The notes below the pieces were generated by a model. It saw only the letters and a list, made by a program, of their open reading frames with translations. It did no database searches and was not told where the DNA came from. From Subdoligranulum variabile (lineage in GTDB: Bacteria; Bacillota; Clostridia; Oscillospirales; Ruminococcaceae), in NCBI GenBank assembly GCA_003343905.1, contig QAKI01000057.1:1-64000 (forward strand): DNA of 64,000 nucleotides. Reading direction: 5' to 3'. The translations under genes and the position numbers were made by a program. Below, piece by piece: positions 34,102-42,233 of the stretch. The number at the start of each line of letters is the position of its first letter. The first letter of the stretch is position 1.

Positions 34102-35322
34102 ATGGAAAAGATCAAAATGTCGACTCCCCTGGTGGAGATGGACGGCGACGAAATGACCCGCATCCTGTGGAAGCAGATCAAAGAGGAAGTCATTCTTCCG
34201 TTTGTGGACCTGAAAACCGAATATTATGATCTGGGTCTTGCACACCGTGAAGAAACGCAGGACCAGGTGACGGTGGACGCCGCCAACGCCAACAAGAAGT
34301 ACGGCGTGGCCGTCAAGTGCGCCACCATCACCCCCAACGCCCAGCGCGTGGAGGAATACCACCTTTCCCAGATGTGGAAGAGCCCCAACGGCACCATCCG
34401 CGCGATTCTGGACGGCACGGTGTTCCGCGCGCCCATCATGGTCAAGGGGATCTCGCCGGTGGTGCGCACCTGGAAGGAACCCATCACGATCGCCCGCCAC
34501 GCTTTCGGTGATGTGTACCGCGCCACCGAGTACCGCGTGCCCGGCCCCGGCAAAGCCGAACTGGTGTTCACCAGCGACGACCACCGCCGCACCGCCCACT
34601 GGCAGACCGTGAACCGCTTTGAAGGCCCCGGCGTCCTGCAGGCGCAGTTCAACACCGACAAGTCCATCTCTTCCTTTGCGCGTTCCTGCTTCCAGTATGC
34701 GGTGGACACCAAACAGGACCTGTGGTTTGCCACCAAGGATACCATCTCCAAGCAGTACGACCACACCTTCAAGGATATTTTCCAGGAAATCTACGACGCC
34801 GAGTACAAGGAAAAGTTCGAGGCCCTGGGCATCGAGTATTTCTACACCCTCATCGACGACGCGGTGGCCCGTGTCATCCGCTCCAAGGGCGGCTTTATCT
34901 GGGCCTGCAAGAACTATGACGGCGACGTGATGAGCGATATGGTCTCCACCGCGTTCGGTTCGCTGGCGATGATGACCTCGGTGCTGGTCTCCCCCGACGG
35001 CAACTATGAATACGAAGCCGCCCACGGCACGGTGACCCGCCACTATTACAAGTACCTCAAGGGCGAGGAAACTTCCACCAACCCGGTGGCTACGCTGTTC
35101 GCCTGGTCGGGCGCGCTGCGCAAACGTGGCGAACTCGACGGTATCGAGGCTTTGGGCCGCTTTGCCGATACGCTGGAGAAAGCTACTATCGACACCATCG
35201 AATCCGGCGTGATGACCGGCGATCTGTGCGCCATGTGGGAGGGCGACGTTCCCGCGCGCAAAGTAACTTCGCTGGAATTCCTGCGGGAGATCCGCAGCCG
35301 TATGGAGCAGACCTTGGCCTGA
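34102..35322 (+). CDS. icd: NADP-dependent isocitrate dehydrogenase
   Basis: Oxidative decarboxylation of isocitrate to 2-oxoglutarate with NADP. 406 residues of the eukaryote-like (IDH1-type) subfamily: TPLVEMDGDEMTRILW at the N-terminus, the KSPNGTIR substrate motif, YDGDVMSDMVSTAFGSLAMMTSVLVSPDG with metal-binding aspartates, and EAAHGTVTRHYY binding NADP. Stands alone between xpt and the aconitase X operon (convergent). Supplies 2-oxoglutarate for glutamate in an anaerobe. Confidence 0.97.
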   Translation: MEKIKMSTPLVEMDGDEMTRILWKQIKEEVILPFVDLKTEYYDLGLAHREETQDQVTVDAANANKKYGVAVKCATITPNAQRVEEYHLSQMWKSPNGTIRAILDGTVFRAPIMVKGISPVVRTWKEPITIARHAFGDVYRATEYRVPGPGKAELVFTSDDHRRTAHWQTVNRFEGPGVLQAQFNTDKSISSFARSCFQYAVDTKQDLWFATKDTISKQYDHTFKDIFQEIYDAEYKEKFEALGIEYFYTLIDDAVARVIRSKGGFIWACKNYDGDVMSDMVSTAFGSLAMMTSVLVSPDGNYEYEAAHGTVTRHYYKYLKGEETSTNPVATLFAWSGALRKRGELDGIEALGRFADTLEKATIDTIESGVMTGDLCAMWEGDVPARKVTSLEFLREIRSRMEQTLA

Positions 35323-35347
35323 CCCATAATTTCCCTTACATAACGAA

Positions 35348-35380
35348 CCGCCCCCTGCCAGTGGCAGGGGGCGGTTTTTT
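35348..35380. terminator. Terminator between icd and the aconitase X operon
   Basis: CCGCCCCCTGCCA (35348-35360) / TGGCAGGGGGCGG (35362-35374), then TTTTTT on the plus strand. It serves icd and can also act on the convergent minus-strand transcript. Confidence 0.92.
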
Positions 35381-35403
35381 GTATTTTTATGCAGAAGCCG
35401 GGA

Positions 35404-35847
35404 TCATTCCACGCAGACGGTGCCGTCCTCTTTGACGGTGATGCTCATGCCGTCCTGCACATACTGGAGAAATTCGTCCCCCAGGCAGTCCACGACCGGC
35501 ATCTGGGCATTGTCCAGCCAGACGGCGGCCAGCACCGAACCGGCGGCCGCCAGCGAGTCGATAGGGTTCGAAAACAGCAGGCAGGCGGGCTGCCGGTTCA
35601 TGGAGCAGGCGCAGTAAAGCACCAGCCCGCCCGTGGTGGAGCCGATGGTCTGGGGCAGGCAGAGCGCCTTGCCCGCCATGGGCTTGCCGTAAAGATCGGG
35701 GTTGTTCTGGTCGCCGCAGGTGGCGTTTTTATCACCGAACTGCAGCGCCTTCTGGAAGGACGCCAGCGTGTTCAGCCCCCCGTGGGAGACCAGTGCCGGG
35801 GCGGTGACGCAGCCCGGCGCGACGACGCGACCGTGAAACTCTTTCAT
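35404..35847 (-). CDS. Aconitase X swivel-domain (small) subunit
   Basis: 147 residues (DUF126 family): MKEFHGRVVAPGCVTAPALV, the CLPQTIGSTTGGLVLY stretch and AVWLDNAQMPVVDCLGDEFL. This is the small half of a split aconitase X; with the large subunit it forms an iron-sulfur dehydratase. Characterised aconitase X enzymes include bacterial cis-3-hydroxy-L-proline dehydratase and archaeal mevalonate-5-phosphate dehydratase; which reaction applies here is not readable. The ATG overlaps the large-subunit stop as ATGA. Confidence 0.9.
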   Translation of the reverse strand: MKEFHGRVVAPGCVTAPALVSHGGLNTLASFQKALQFGDKNATCGDQNNPDLYGKPMAGKALCLPQTIGSTTGGLVLYCACSMNRQPACLLFSNPIDSLAAAGSVLAAVWLDNAQMPVVDCLGDEFLQYVQDGMSITVKEDGTVCVE

Positions 35848-37127
35848 TGCCGGGAGCCCCCTTTCGTGATCTGGTCGAGGATCTCGTCCTCGGTGTAGTA
35901 ACGGGCCGTGGTGTAGGTGCGCAGCTTGTTGGAACAGGTGATGACCGGCATCGGCCCGCACAGCGGGTTGTTCATATACATCAGCGGGCAGATGCAGGAA
36001 AGGATCACGCCCGTGGCAGCCAGACGCGGGCCGTACTCTCCTGCCTCGAACTTTTTCTTGACGCCGGGGGCGGTGGTGAACACCGTGGGGATCGTCACTT
36101 TTTTGCGTCCGGCGGCCTGCAAACTCTGTTCCAGCCGCAGGGTCCAGTCCTGTAACTGCTGCAGGCTCAGGTGGGGGCAGCCCACAAAGCAGAGTTTGGG
36201 TTTGGCGTCGGGATTTTTCCAGACCAGAGGATAGTTGTCCTTGACGCGCTGCAGTTCGGCGTCGTCGATGATGTATTCTTTTGCGTCGGGGGCGATCAGG
36301 GCGGTCCCCTGTTCCTTTGCTTCGGGGGTCAGGCCGTCGATGTGGTAAAGCCCCACCGCGCCGTTGGAAGCCGTCGCCGCGCCGAAATCTTTTAAGTAGG
36401 CGCAGGCCGCGTCGTCCAGTTCCTTGCCCAGCCAGCGGTCCAGCCCCATGACATAGGGCACGTCCTCCATGACCTTCATGCCGATGGCGGAACCCAGCAA
36501 CTGGGCTTCCGGCTTGTGGGTGGTCTGCACGCGGACGACCCAGGTGGCCTTGCGCCCCTCGTCGGTCAGCAGGCCGAAATACGGCACATAACCGGCCACT
36601 GAACCCATCAGGTCCATGATGCCGGAATTGCGGTTGCACCGCGCCCCCAGCACTGAGTTGGCGTACACGACCGCCGAGGACTCGGCCCAACTGAGCACTT
36701 CGCCCTTGGCGGGGCGGTTGCCCTGCTCGTCCAGATAGCAGGCGCAGCTGAAGGCGTCCTCATCCATCAGGCCCAGTTGACGCAGTTGGTTTTCATAGAA
36801 ATCCTGCTTGCTGTACATGAACTTCTTGAACACAAGGTTCTGCAGGAAATTGGCGGGCACATTGGGGTCCAGCGGGCGCGGGTCAACCGAGAATTTCTGC
36901 CCGGAAACAGCCCCGGCCTGGATGAGCTGATCCATCAAATCGTACACCGGCCCCAACGCTTTCAAGCCGAAGGAAGTGACCAGGTGATTATAGCGGGAAG
37001 TCACCGGCACCAGCTTTTCTGCGCCGAAGATCTCGCCGTACATGATCAGCGTTTTCATGACCTTGGCCATCGTTTCGCCTTTTTCGCCGTCCAGGATCCG
37101 CTGCTGTTCGTCTGTCAGTTTCATCAT
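35844..37127 (-). CDS. Aconitase X catalytic (large) subunit
   Basis: 427 residues (DUF521 family). MKLTDEQQRILDGEKGETMAK opens the family; the cluster-binding cysteine context GARCNRNSGIMDLMGSVAGYVP, the CVGCPHLSL-like FVGCPHLSLQQLQ and the third cysteine region ILSCICPLMYMNNP are the expected Fe-S ligands. AGGAGG eight bases before the first of two ATGs. Bacterial homologues dehydrate cis-3-hydroxy-L-proline; the archaeal branch belongs to a modified mevalonate pathway, unlikely here since dxs is present. Confidence 0.92.
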   Translation of the reverse strand: MMKLTDEQQRILDGEKGETMAKVMKTLIMYGEIFGAEKLVPVTSRYNHLVTSFGLKALGPVYDLMDQLIQAGAVSGQKFSVDPRPLDPNVPANFLQNLVFKKFMYSKQDFYENQLRQLGLMDEDAFSCACYLDEQGNRPAKGEVLSWAESSAVVYANSVLGARCNRNSGIMDLMGSVAGYVPYFGLLTDEGRKATWVVRVQTTHKPEAQLLGSAIGMKVMEDVPYVMGLDRWLGKELDDAACAYLKDFGAATASNGAVGLYHIDGLTPEAKEQGTALIAPDAKEYIIDDAELQRVKDNYPLVWKNPDAKPKLCFVGCPHLSLQQLQDWTLRLEQSLQAAGRKKVTIPTVFTTAPGVKKKFEAGEYGPRLAATGVILSCICPLMYMNNPLCGPMPVITCSNKLRTYTTARYYTEDEILDQITKGGSRQ

Positions 37128-37140
37128 CTGCTTATCCTCC

Positions 37141-39198
37141 TTACAGCTTCATGCAGACATCCCACGCCCGCCAGATCACGGTGCGCAGGTTGCCCACCTT
37201 TTGGGCGTCGCCCACGATGTGGATATTCCGCCCCTTTGCAGCCAGCGGCGCCGGGCGATACCCCACCGAGAGGATGACGGAATCCGCCGGAATCTCCTGC
37301 CGGGTGCCGTCCTTGCGGGTGACCGTCACGGAACCGTCCCGAATCTCCCCCAGCGACGTTTCCAGATACACAGGCACCTGGTTGGTCTTGAAGAAGTCCC
37401 GCAGATAGCTGGAATTGGCAAGGCACACGCCAGAAACGGCGATCAGGTCGTCTTTCATTTCCACGATCGTGGGCTGCTTGCCCTGCAGGTAGAGGTCGTA
37501 GGCGATCTCGCAGCCGGTCAGGCCGCCGCCCACGATGACCACCTTATCCCCCACCGGGCGCTTGCCCAGCAGATAGTCCACTGCTTGGATGCCTTTTTCT
37601 GCACCGGGCACCGGCAGCGAAACGGGCGTCGCGCCGGTGGCCACGATGATCTCGTCGGCGTGCAGCGCGTCCAGGTCCTTCACTTCCGTTCCCAGCTTAA
37701 CGGTCAGGTTGGGGTATTTGGTTACTTCCCGCGCGTACCAGGCCAGCAGGGCGCGGTCCTTTTCCTTAAAAGAAGGCGCGGCCGCCGCCTGGAACACACC
37801 GCCCAGGCTGTCGCTCTTCTCGTACAGCGTCACGTTATGGCCCCGCTGGGCGCAGACCAGGGCGGACTCCATACCGCCGATGCCGCCGCCGATCACAGCG
37901 ATCCGTTTGGGCGCCGCGGCGGGGGTCAGGCGGTATTTGCGGGACTGCATGGTCTGGGGATTGAGAGCGCAGCGCGCCATGCCGCGGGTATCGCTGAAAG
38001 ACTGGGCGTTGGCGTGGCCTTTGTAGTGGGACATATTGAAGCAGCCGTTATGGCAGCAGATGCAGGGGCGGATGTCCTCCATGCGGTCCTCCAGCATCTT
38101 GGTGACCCAGGCCCCGTCAGCCAGGAACTGCCGGGCCACGCCCATAGCGTCGATGCGGCCTTCCGCAATAGCCGCTGCGGCAACATCGGGTTCCATGCGT
38201 CCGGCGCAGACCACCGGAATATCCACGAACTGCCGGATGTGGGCTACATCCTCCAGGTTGCAATTCAGCGGCATATACATGGGCGGGTGCGCCCAGTACC
38301 AGGAATCGTAGGTGCCGTTGTCGGCGTCGAGCATATCGTACCCCGCGTCCTGCAGGTAGCGGGCGGCTTTCTCGCTCTCCTCCATGTCGCGGCCGATCTC
38401 GGTGTAGGTTTCGCCGGGCAGCGCGCCGTAACAGAAGTCCTTGACCTTGGAAAGCACGCTGTAGCGGATGGAGACCGGGTAATCCTCGCCGCAGGCAGCC
38501 TTGATGGCTTTGACGATCTCGACGGCGAAGCGGTAACGGTTCTCAAAACTGCCGCCGTACTGGTCGCTGCGGTGGTTGGTGTACTTCATGGTGAACTGGT
38601 CCAGCAGATAGCCTTCATGCACTGCATGGACTTCCACGCCGTCCACACCCGCTTCCTTGCACAGCAGCGCCGTCTTGGCAAACGCCGCTACGATCTCTTC
38701 GATCTGGGGCACCGTCATTTCGGGGCAGGTGACGTCTTCCGCCCAGCGGGCAGGCAACGGGCTGGGGCTGGCCAACTGGTAGTTGGTGTCCAGGATGGGC
38801 TTGGCCAGTGTGCGCAGCACGGGATTTTTGTGCAGCGGCAGCACCTCGTCCGTGATGCCCCAGGACCGCCCCATACCGGCGGTGAGCTGCACGAACAGCT
38901 TGGCGCCGGTGGCATGGATCTGTTCCATGTAGGATTTCAGTTCCCGGAACATTTTCTTGTTCTGGTACAGCCACCGCCCGCCGATGGTATCACGGATGGG
39001 CGCAATACCGGGGATGATGAGGCCCACGTTGTTGCGTGCCCGCTCCAGAAAGAAGGCCGCAGCCTCTTTGTCAAAGTGGTTGGGTTCCATCCAGCCGAAC
39101 AGCGAGGTGCCGCCCATCGGGCAGAGCACGATGCGGTTTTTGATCTCCACTTTGCCGATCTTCCAGGGGGTGAACAGGGCTTCATACGTTTGATTCAT
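37141..39198 (-). CDS. NADH:flavin oxidoreductase / 2-enoate reductase family protein
   Basis: 685 residues: an Old-Yellow-Enzyme FMN barrel (1-370; catalytic HAVHEGYLLDQF at 191-202, YGGSFENRYRF), a 4Fe-4S site with Cys 379, 382, 386 and 410, then FAD (VIGGGIGGMESALV) and NADH (VIVGGGLTGCEIA) domains. This is the plan of 2,4-dienoyl-CoA reductase, 2-enoate reductase and BaiCD/BaiH bile-acid reductases: hydride transfer to an activated C=C. The last Cys is spaced 23 residues from the third instead of the usual 11-12. In an operon with aconitase X (14-base gap), so substrate is probably an enoate linked to that dehydratase. Substrate unknown. Confidence 0.93.
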   Translation of the reverse strand: MNQTYEALFTPWKIGKVEIKNRIVLCPMGGTSLFGWMEPNHFDKEAAAFFLERARNNVGLIIPGIAPIRDTIGGRWLYQNKKMFRELKSYMEQIHATGAKLFVQLTAGMGRSWGITDEVLPLHKNPVLRTLAKPILDTNYQLASPSPLPARWAEDVTCPEMTVPQIEEIVAAFAKTALLCKEAGVDGVEVHAVHEGYLLDQFTMKYTNHRSDQYGGSFENRYRFAVEIVKAIKAACGEDYPVSIRYSVLSKVKDFCYGALPGETYTEIGRDMEESEKAARYLQDAGYDMLDADNGTYDSWYWAHPPMYMPLNCNLEDVAHIRQFVDIPVVCAGRMEPDVAAAAIAEGRIDAMGVARQFLADGAWVTKMLEDRMEDIRPCICCHNGCFNMSHYKGHANAQSFSDTRGMARCALNPQTMQSRKYRLTPAAAPKRIAVIGGGIGGMESALVCAQRGHNVTLYEKSDSLGGVFQAAAAPSFKEKDRALLAWYAREVTKYPNLTVKLGTEVKDLDALHADEIIVATGATPVSLPVPGAEKGIQAVDYLLGKRPVGDKVVIVGGGLTGCEIAYDLYLQGKQPTIVEMKDDLIAVSGVCLANSSYLRDFFKTNQVPVYLETSLGEIRDGSVTVTRKDGTRQEIPADSVILSVGYRPAPLAAKGRNIHIVGDAQKVGNLRTVIWRAWDVCMKL

Positions 39199-39267
39199 AA
39201 CCGTCGCTTCCTTTCTGTAGTCGGGCGCAAAAATGCGTCCGCTGCGCGGGGAATTGCTTCTGTCACC

Positions 39268-39296
39268 AGTATATCATTGTCCCCGTTCCGGCGCAA
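39268..39296 (-). promoter_or_regulatory. Promoter of the enoate reductase-aconitase X operon
   Basis: TTGCGC (39291-39296) and TATACT (39268-39273) on the minus strand, 17-base spacer, about 70 bases before the reductase ATG. It separates this operon from the upstream amidase gene. Confidence 0.7.
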
Positions 39297-39327
39297 GAAG
39301 GCCAAAACGGGGACGGTGATTTTCTGG

Positions 39328-40560
39328 TTATTCAGCCAGCGAGAACTGGAAAACAGCGGTGGGATCGTCGAAGTTTTCGTTCGGAACCCACAGCGCGGTC
39401 TTGTCGGTCAGGTTGTACACGACGCTATGTACGGTGCAGCCGTTGTCGTCGTCGTTGTCCCAACTGCGGCGGCCCACGATCTGCAGCAGATCCATGGCGG
39501 CCTGCTCGTCCGGCAGCAGTGCGTCGGTCTTCTGCAGTTCTTCATACAGGCGGTCATAGCGGTCGGCACCCTTCTTTTCTTCGGCCGGGGAATCGTCATA
39601 GTAGCCGGGCTGCAGGATGAAGTTGGTGATGAGCTGATAGTCGCTGGCGGCTTCGCGCTCACCGATGTTGCTGTCCTGGTCGTTGTAGATGACCTTCAGG
39701 GTGCGCTGCGAACCGTCGTTGTCGGTCAGGTCGGTGCCGTTGGTCCATTCCAGAATGGCGCTCTTGCCGGTGGAGTCCGCCACCATGTAATGGTAAGAGG
39801 TGTTGGCGGAGTCATGCAGGTCGTAGGAAGAAGCGATCTCGACGGCTTCCTCCACGCTGTCGGCGTAGTCCAGGATCAGGCGCAGCAGCGTCGTGGAAGT
39901 GAAGTCCGGCTTATCGGTATCCTGGTCAGTGGGCATGGTCTTTTCGCCGCCCTGGTAGGACATGAAGATGCCGCAGCTCACACCGGCGTCATTGATGCCG
40001 TCCAGCGGCGCGTAGGGAGCTGCCAGGCAGATGATCTTGTCCATCAGGCTTTCCATGTTCTTGTCCACGTCGACGCCCAGGAACTGCAGGTCCACCGTGG
40101 AGATGGAAGCGTGGCGGCCCTCGTTCTGTTCCGTAAAGACCACCATCGTGTTGGTCTTGGAAAAGTCGTAGTTGCGGGCGAACAGGCGGTCGCCCTCCGG
40201 GGTCACGGACGTGAACGCGGAGCAGCCGATCTCCGGCGCGGTCATCTGGATGTCCACCACGCCGCGGGTGATGTTGTCGGTGATGAACTGGATCAGTTCA
40301 TTGTCGTTGCTGGCGCCGCCCTGGGCGATGAAATCGTCCAGATAGAAGCCGCCCTTGACGTGCATCGAATAGACCGCGCCGTCCAAATGCTCGTCATTGC
40401 GGTCACGCAGCATCTCGATGCTGGTCACGGTGCTGATCTCGTTGTGCCACACGCCGTAGATCACGGCAAAGGCCACCACCAGCAGGGCCACGATGACGCC
40501 CACCACGGCCAGCAGAATCTTTTTCAGACTTGGTTTTTTCTTGACTTCCACAGCGTTCAT
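39328..40560 (-). CDS. Membrane-anchored choloylglycine hydrolase-like (linear amide C-N hydrolase) protein
   Basis: 410 residues. Basic N-terminus, one membrane helix (about 13-37), a spacer, then an N-terminal-nucleophile hydrolase core: candidate nucleophile Cys113 in IGCSAFTSV, RNYD at 129-132, and GINDAGVSCGIFM, the pattern of bile salt hydrolase, penicillin V acylase and C45 acyltransferases. The Cys is internal and preceded by Gly, so maturation would need cleavage at Gly112-Cys113, as in isopenicillin N acyltransferase, unless the uncleaved form is active or inactive. Predicted extracytoplasmic. Substrate unknown; conjugated bile acids, N-acyl amino acids or lactams are all possible. 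Follows marR by 37 bases. Confidence 0.8.
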   Translation of the reverse strand: MNAVEVKKKPSLKKILLAVVGVIVALLVVAFAVIYGVWHNEISTVTSIEMLRDRNDEHLDGAVYSMHVKGGFYLDDFIAQGGASNDNELIQFITDNITRGVVDIQMTAPEIGCSAFTSVTPEGDRLFARNYDFSKTNTMVVFTEQNEGRHASISTVDLQFLGVDVDKNMESLMDKIICLAAPYAPLDGINDAGVSCGIFMSYQGGEKTMPTDQDTDKPDFTSTTLLRLILDYADSVEEAVEIASSYDLHDSANTSYHYMVADSTGKSAILEWTNGTDLTDNDGSQRTLKVIYNDQDSNIGEREAASDYQLITNFILQPGYYDDSPAEEKKGADRYDRLYEELQKTDALLPDEQAAMDLLQIVGRRSWDNDDDNGCTVHSVVYNLTDKTALWVPNENFDDPTAVFQFSLAE

Positions 40561-40597
40561 AGGGAGTTCCTTCCTTCTTTTCTTTTACAGATTCGCT

Positions 40598-41038
40598 TCA
40601 TTTTGGGATGCCTTCCCGGGTGAGGGTGCGCAGGTTTTGGGTGATAAGGTCCAGCGCCTTGTAAAAGGCTTCCCGTTCTTCTTCGGTCAGCCCCTGACCG
40701 GCCGCGTCCACAGCGCGGTTGACGCGCTGCTGCACCTGCCCGGCCGCCGCACGGCCGGCTTCCGTCAGCGATACCGTGCCGCCGTAGCCGCCCTCTTTGT
40801 GTACGAGGTTTTTCTTTTCCAGAATCGCCAACATACGGGACGCGTCGGACTTATCCTTCATGCTGATCTCGCACAGTTCGGGGACGGTGATCCCCTCCGG
40901 ATGGCGGGATAAAATCGACAGGTAGGTGGCGTGCGCGCCTTTCAGTCCGTAGACCTTCATCTCCTCCCCTGCCAGCTTGTGCCAGCAGCGGGAGATCTCC
41001 GCGATCGCCAGCGAAAACCGTTCAAACCGTTCAACCAT
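40598..41038 (-). CDS. MarR family transcriptional regulator
   Basis: 146 residues, winged helix with GITVPELCEISMKDKSDASRMLAILEKKNLV (recognition helix about 55-75) and a wing GGYGGTVSLTEAG, flanked by dimerisation helices. MarR proteins usually repress their own promoter and neighbours in response to small aromatic or acidic ligands. ATG 41038 has AAAGGAGG seven bases upstream. Two inverted repeats over its own transcription start suggest autorepression, with the amidase gene as its partner. Confidence 0.93.
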   Translation of the reverse strand: MVERFERFSLAIAEISRCWHKLAGEEMKVYGLKGAHATYLSILSRHPEGITVPELCEISMKDKSDASRMLAILEKKNLVHKEGGYGGTVSLTEAGRAAAGQVQQRVNRAVDAAGQGLTEEEREAFYKALDLITQNLRTLTREGIPK

Positions 41039-41063
41039 GACCTTTCCTCCTTTCCCGGATGAC

Positions 41064-41114
41064 AAGTTGAAAGTGCAACTTTAAAAGTGTACCAGCTACT
41101 TGTTGTGTTGTCAA
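41064..41114 (-). promoter_or_regulatory. Promoter and probable operator of marR-amidase operon
   Basis: TTGACA (41109-41114), 17-base spacer, TACACT (41086-41091) on the minus strand. Just downstream, over the expected start site, lies AAGTTG-AAAGTG-CAACTT (41064-41081), overlapped by AAAGTGCAACTTT, the size and position of a MarR operator. Confidence 0.75.
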
Positions 41115-41335
41115 CATCTGGCGGCGGGATTTTTGGATTTTTTTGCCTGCACTTACACTTAAAACAAATGCGGCGAGCCTCCCGTGGCACGGCTCCCAGT
41201 ACATACAATTCGCTGAGGGAGTGTTTTCTCCCTCAAGGTCTGTGCGATCATCTGAAAACCAGAGTTTATCTTCCCTATTTTCTCAATAACCCCGCCCGAA
41301 ACCGGTGAAGCTCGACTGTCCTTCGTTAATTTTTA
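41115..41335. other. Divergent intergenic region without a gene
   Basis: Between the MarR promoter and the ABC operon promoter I see only a small hairpin, TGAGGGAG / CTCCCTCA (41214-41235), without a T run, and no frame with a ribosome-binding site. Confidence 0.5.
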
Positions 41336-41364
41336 TTGACAATTCAAGTCTATGGTGATAGACT
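41336..41364 (+). promoter_or_regulatory. Promoter with overlapping palindromic operator, ABC operon
   Basis: TTGACA (41336-41341), 17-base spacer, TAGACT (41359-41364) with extended -10 TG. A perfect 7-4-7 palindrome AGTCTAT-ggtg-ATAGACT (41347-41364) covers the spacer and whole -10 box, a typical repressor site. No regulator gene is adjacent on this strand; a GntR (YtrA-like) or LacI protein elsewhere is a guess. Confidence 0.75.
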
Positions 41365-41390
41365 GACAAAAAGGGAAGGAGTGTGATCTG

Positions 41391-42233
41391 ATGAGATACG
41401 GCCATACCCGACGCTGGGCCTGGCTCTTTGCACTGCCGTTCAGTGTCGGTTTTCTCCTGTTTCAAATGCTGCCGGTGGGATTGAATTTCGTTCAGACGCT
41501 CTACCTGGGTCCCCGCTTTGTGGGGCTTTCCAACTATGCTGCCGTGCTGGGCAGCAGCAGTTTCCAGTTAGCGCTGGGCAATACCGCACGGTATCTCCTT
41601 TTGGCTTTGCCTCTGGGCATGGCCCTCAGCCTTCTGCTGGCGCTGGTGGTATTCCGATATTGGCGGCACAGCGCGCTCCTGCAGGCAAGTTTTCTATTCC
41701 CGCTGGCGGTCCCCTGCGCCGTGACCGTGGCACTGCTCCGGCTTTTCTTTCAGGAGGACGGTGTGGCCAATGCCGCCCTGCGGCAGTTGGGTCTGCCGCA
41801 GCAGGACTGGCTGGCATCGGCGTGGGCGTTCTGCATCCTGCTGGGGCTCTACCTGTGGAAAAACCTGGGTTATAACATTATCCTGCTGCTGGCCGGCCTG
41901 AGCGCGGTCCCGGAATCCTGCCTGGAAGCCGCCCGTGTGGATGGTGCCTCAGGCTGGCAGCGGTTCCGCTTTATCATTGCGCCGCTGCTGAAGCCGCAGC
42001 TTTATTTCGTTCTGCTGGTGTCTTTGGCGAATGCTTTCAAAAATTTCCGGGAAATGCTGCTTTTGGGCGGCGACACGCCGGACAGCTCCGTTTATCTTTT
42101 GCAGCATTACATCAACAACAATTTTGCCTACGGGAATTATGCCCGTCTGGGTGTGGCGTCCGTATGTCTGTTCGGCATCATGTTTCTGATCGTGGCGGCA
42201 TTGTACAGAAAGATGGGGTGGCTGGAAGAATGA
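41391..42233 (+). CDS. Sugar-type ABC transporter permease (MalF/UgpA-like)
   Basis: 280 residues, six membrane segments, with the EAA loop SCLEAARVDGASGWQRFRFIIAPLLKP near 180-205 that contacts the ATPase. It belongs to the carbohydrate-uptake (CUT1) permease family. AAGGAG nine bases before the ATG. The stop overlaps the next permease start by four bases. No ATPase gene is in the operon; CUT1 systems in Firmicutes often share an MsmX-type ATPase encoded elsewhere. Confidence 0.92.
   Translation: MRYGHTRRWAWLFALPFSVGFLLFQMLPVGLNFVQTLYLGPRFVGLSNYAAVLGSSSFQLALGNTARYLLLALPLGMALSLLLALVVFRYWRHSALLQASFLFPLAVPCAVTVALLRLFFQEDGVANAALRQLGLPQQDWLASAWAFCILLGLYLWKNLGYNIILLLAGLSAVPESCLEAARVDGASGWQRFRFIIAPLLKPQLYFVLLVSLANAFKNFREMLLLGGDTPDSSVYLLQHYINNNFAYGNYARLGVASVCLFGIMFLIVAALYRKMGWLEE

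Noticed and set aside
35404..36690. 428-codon minus frame covering the aconitase X small subunit and part of the large subunit gene in another frame
   Set aside because: Only the last 147 codons are coding; the ATGA overlap with the large subunit stop fixes the true start at 35847.
37042..40623. Plus-strand open frame of 1193 codons opposite the enoate reductase and amidase genes
   Set aside because: Exceptionally long, but it is the complement of two genes with clear motifs and crosses the gap and promoter between them; no recognisable domain is encoded.
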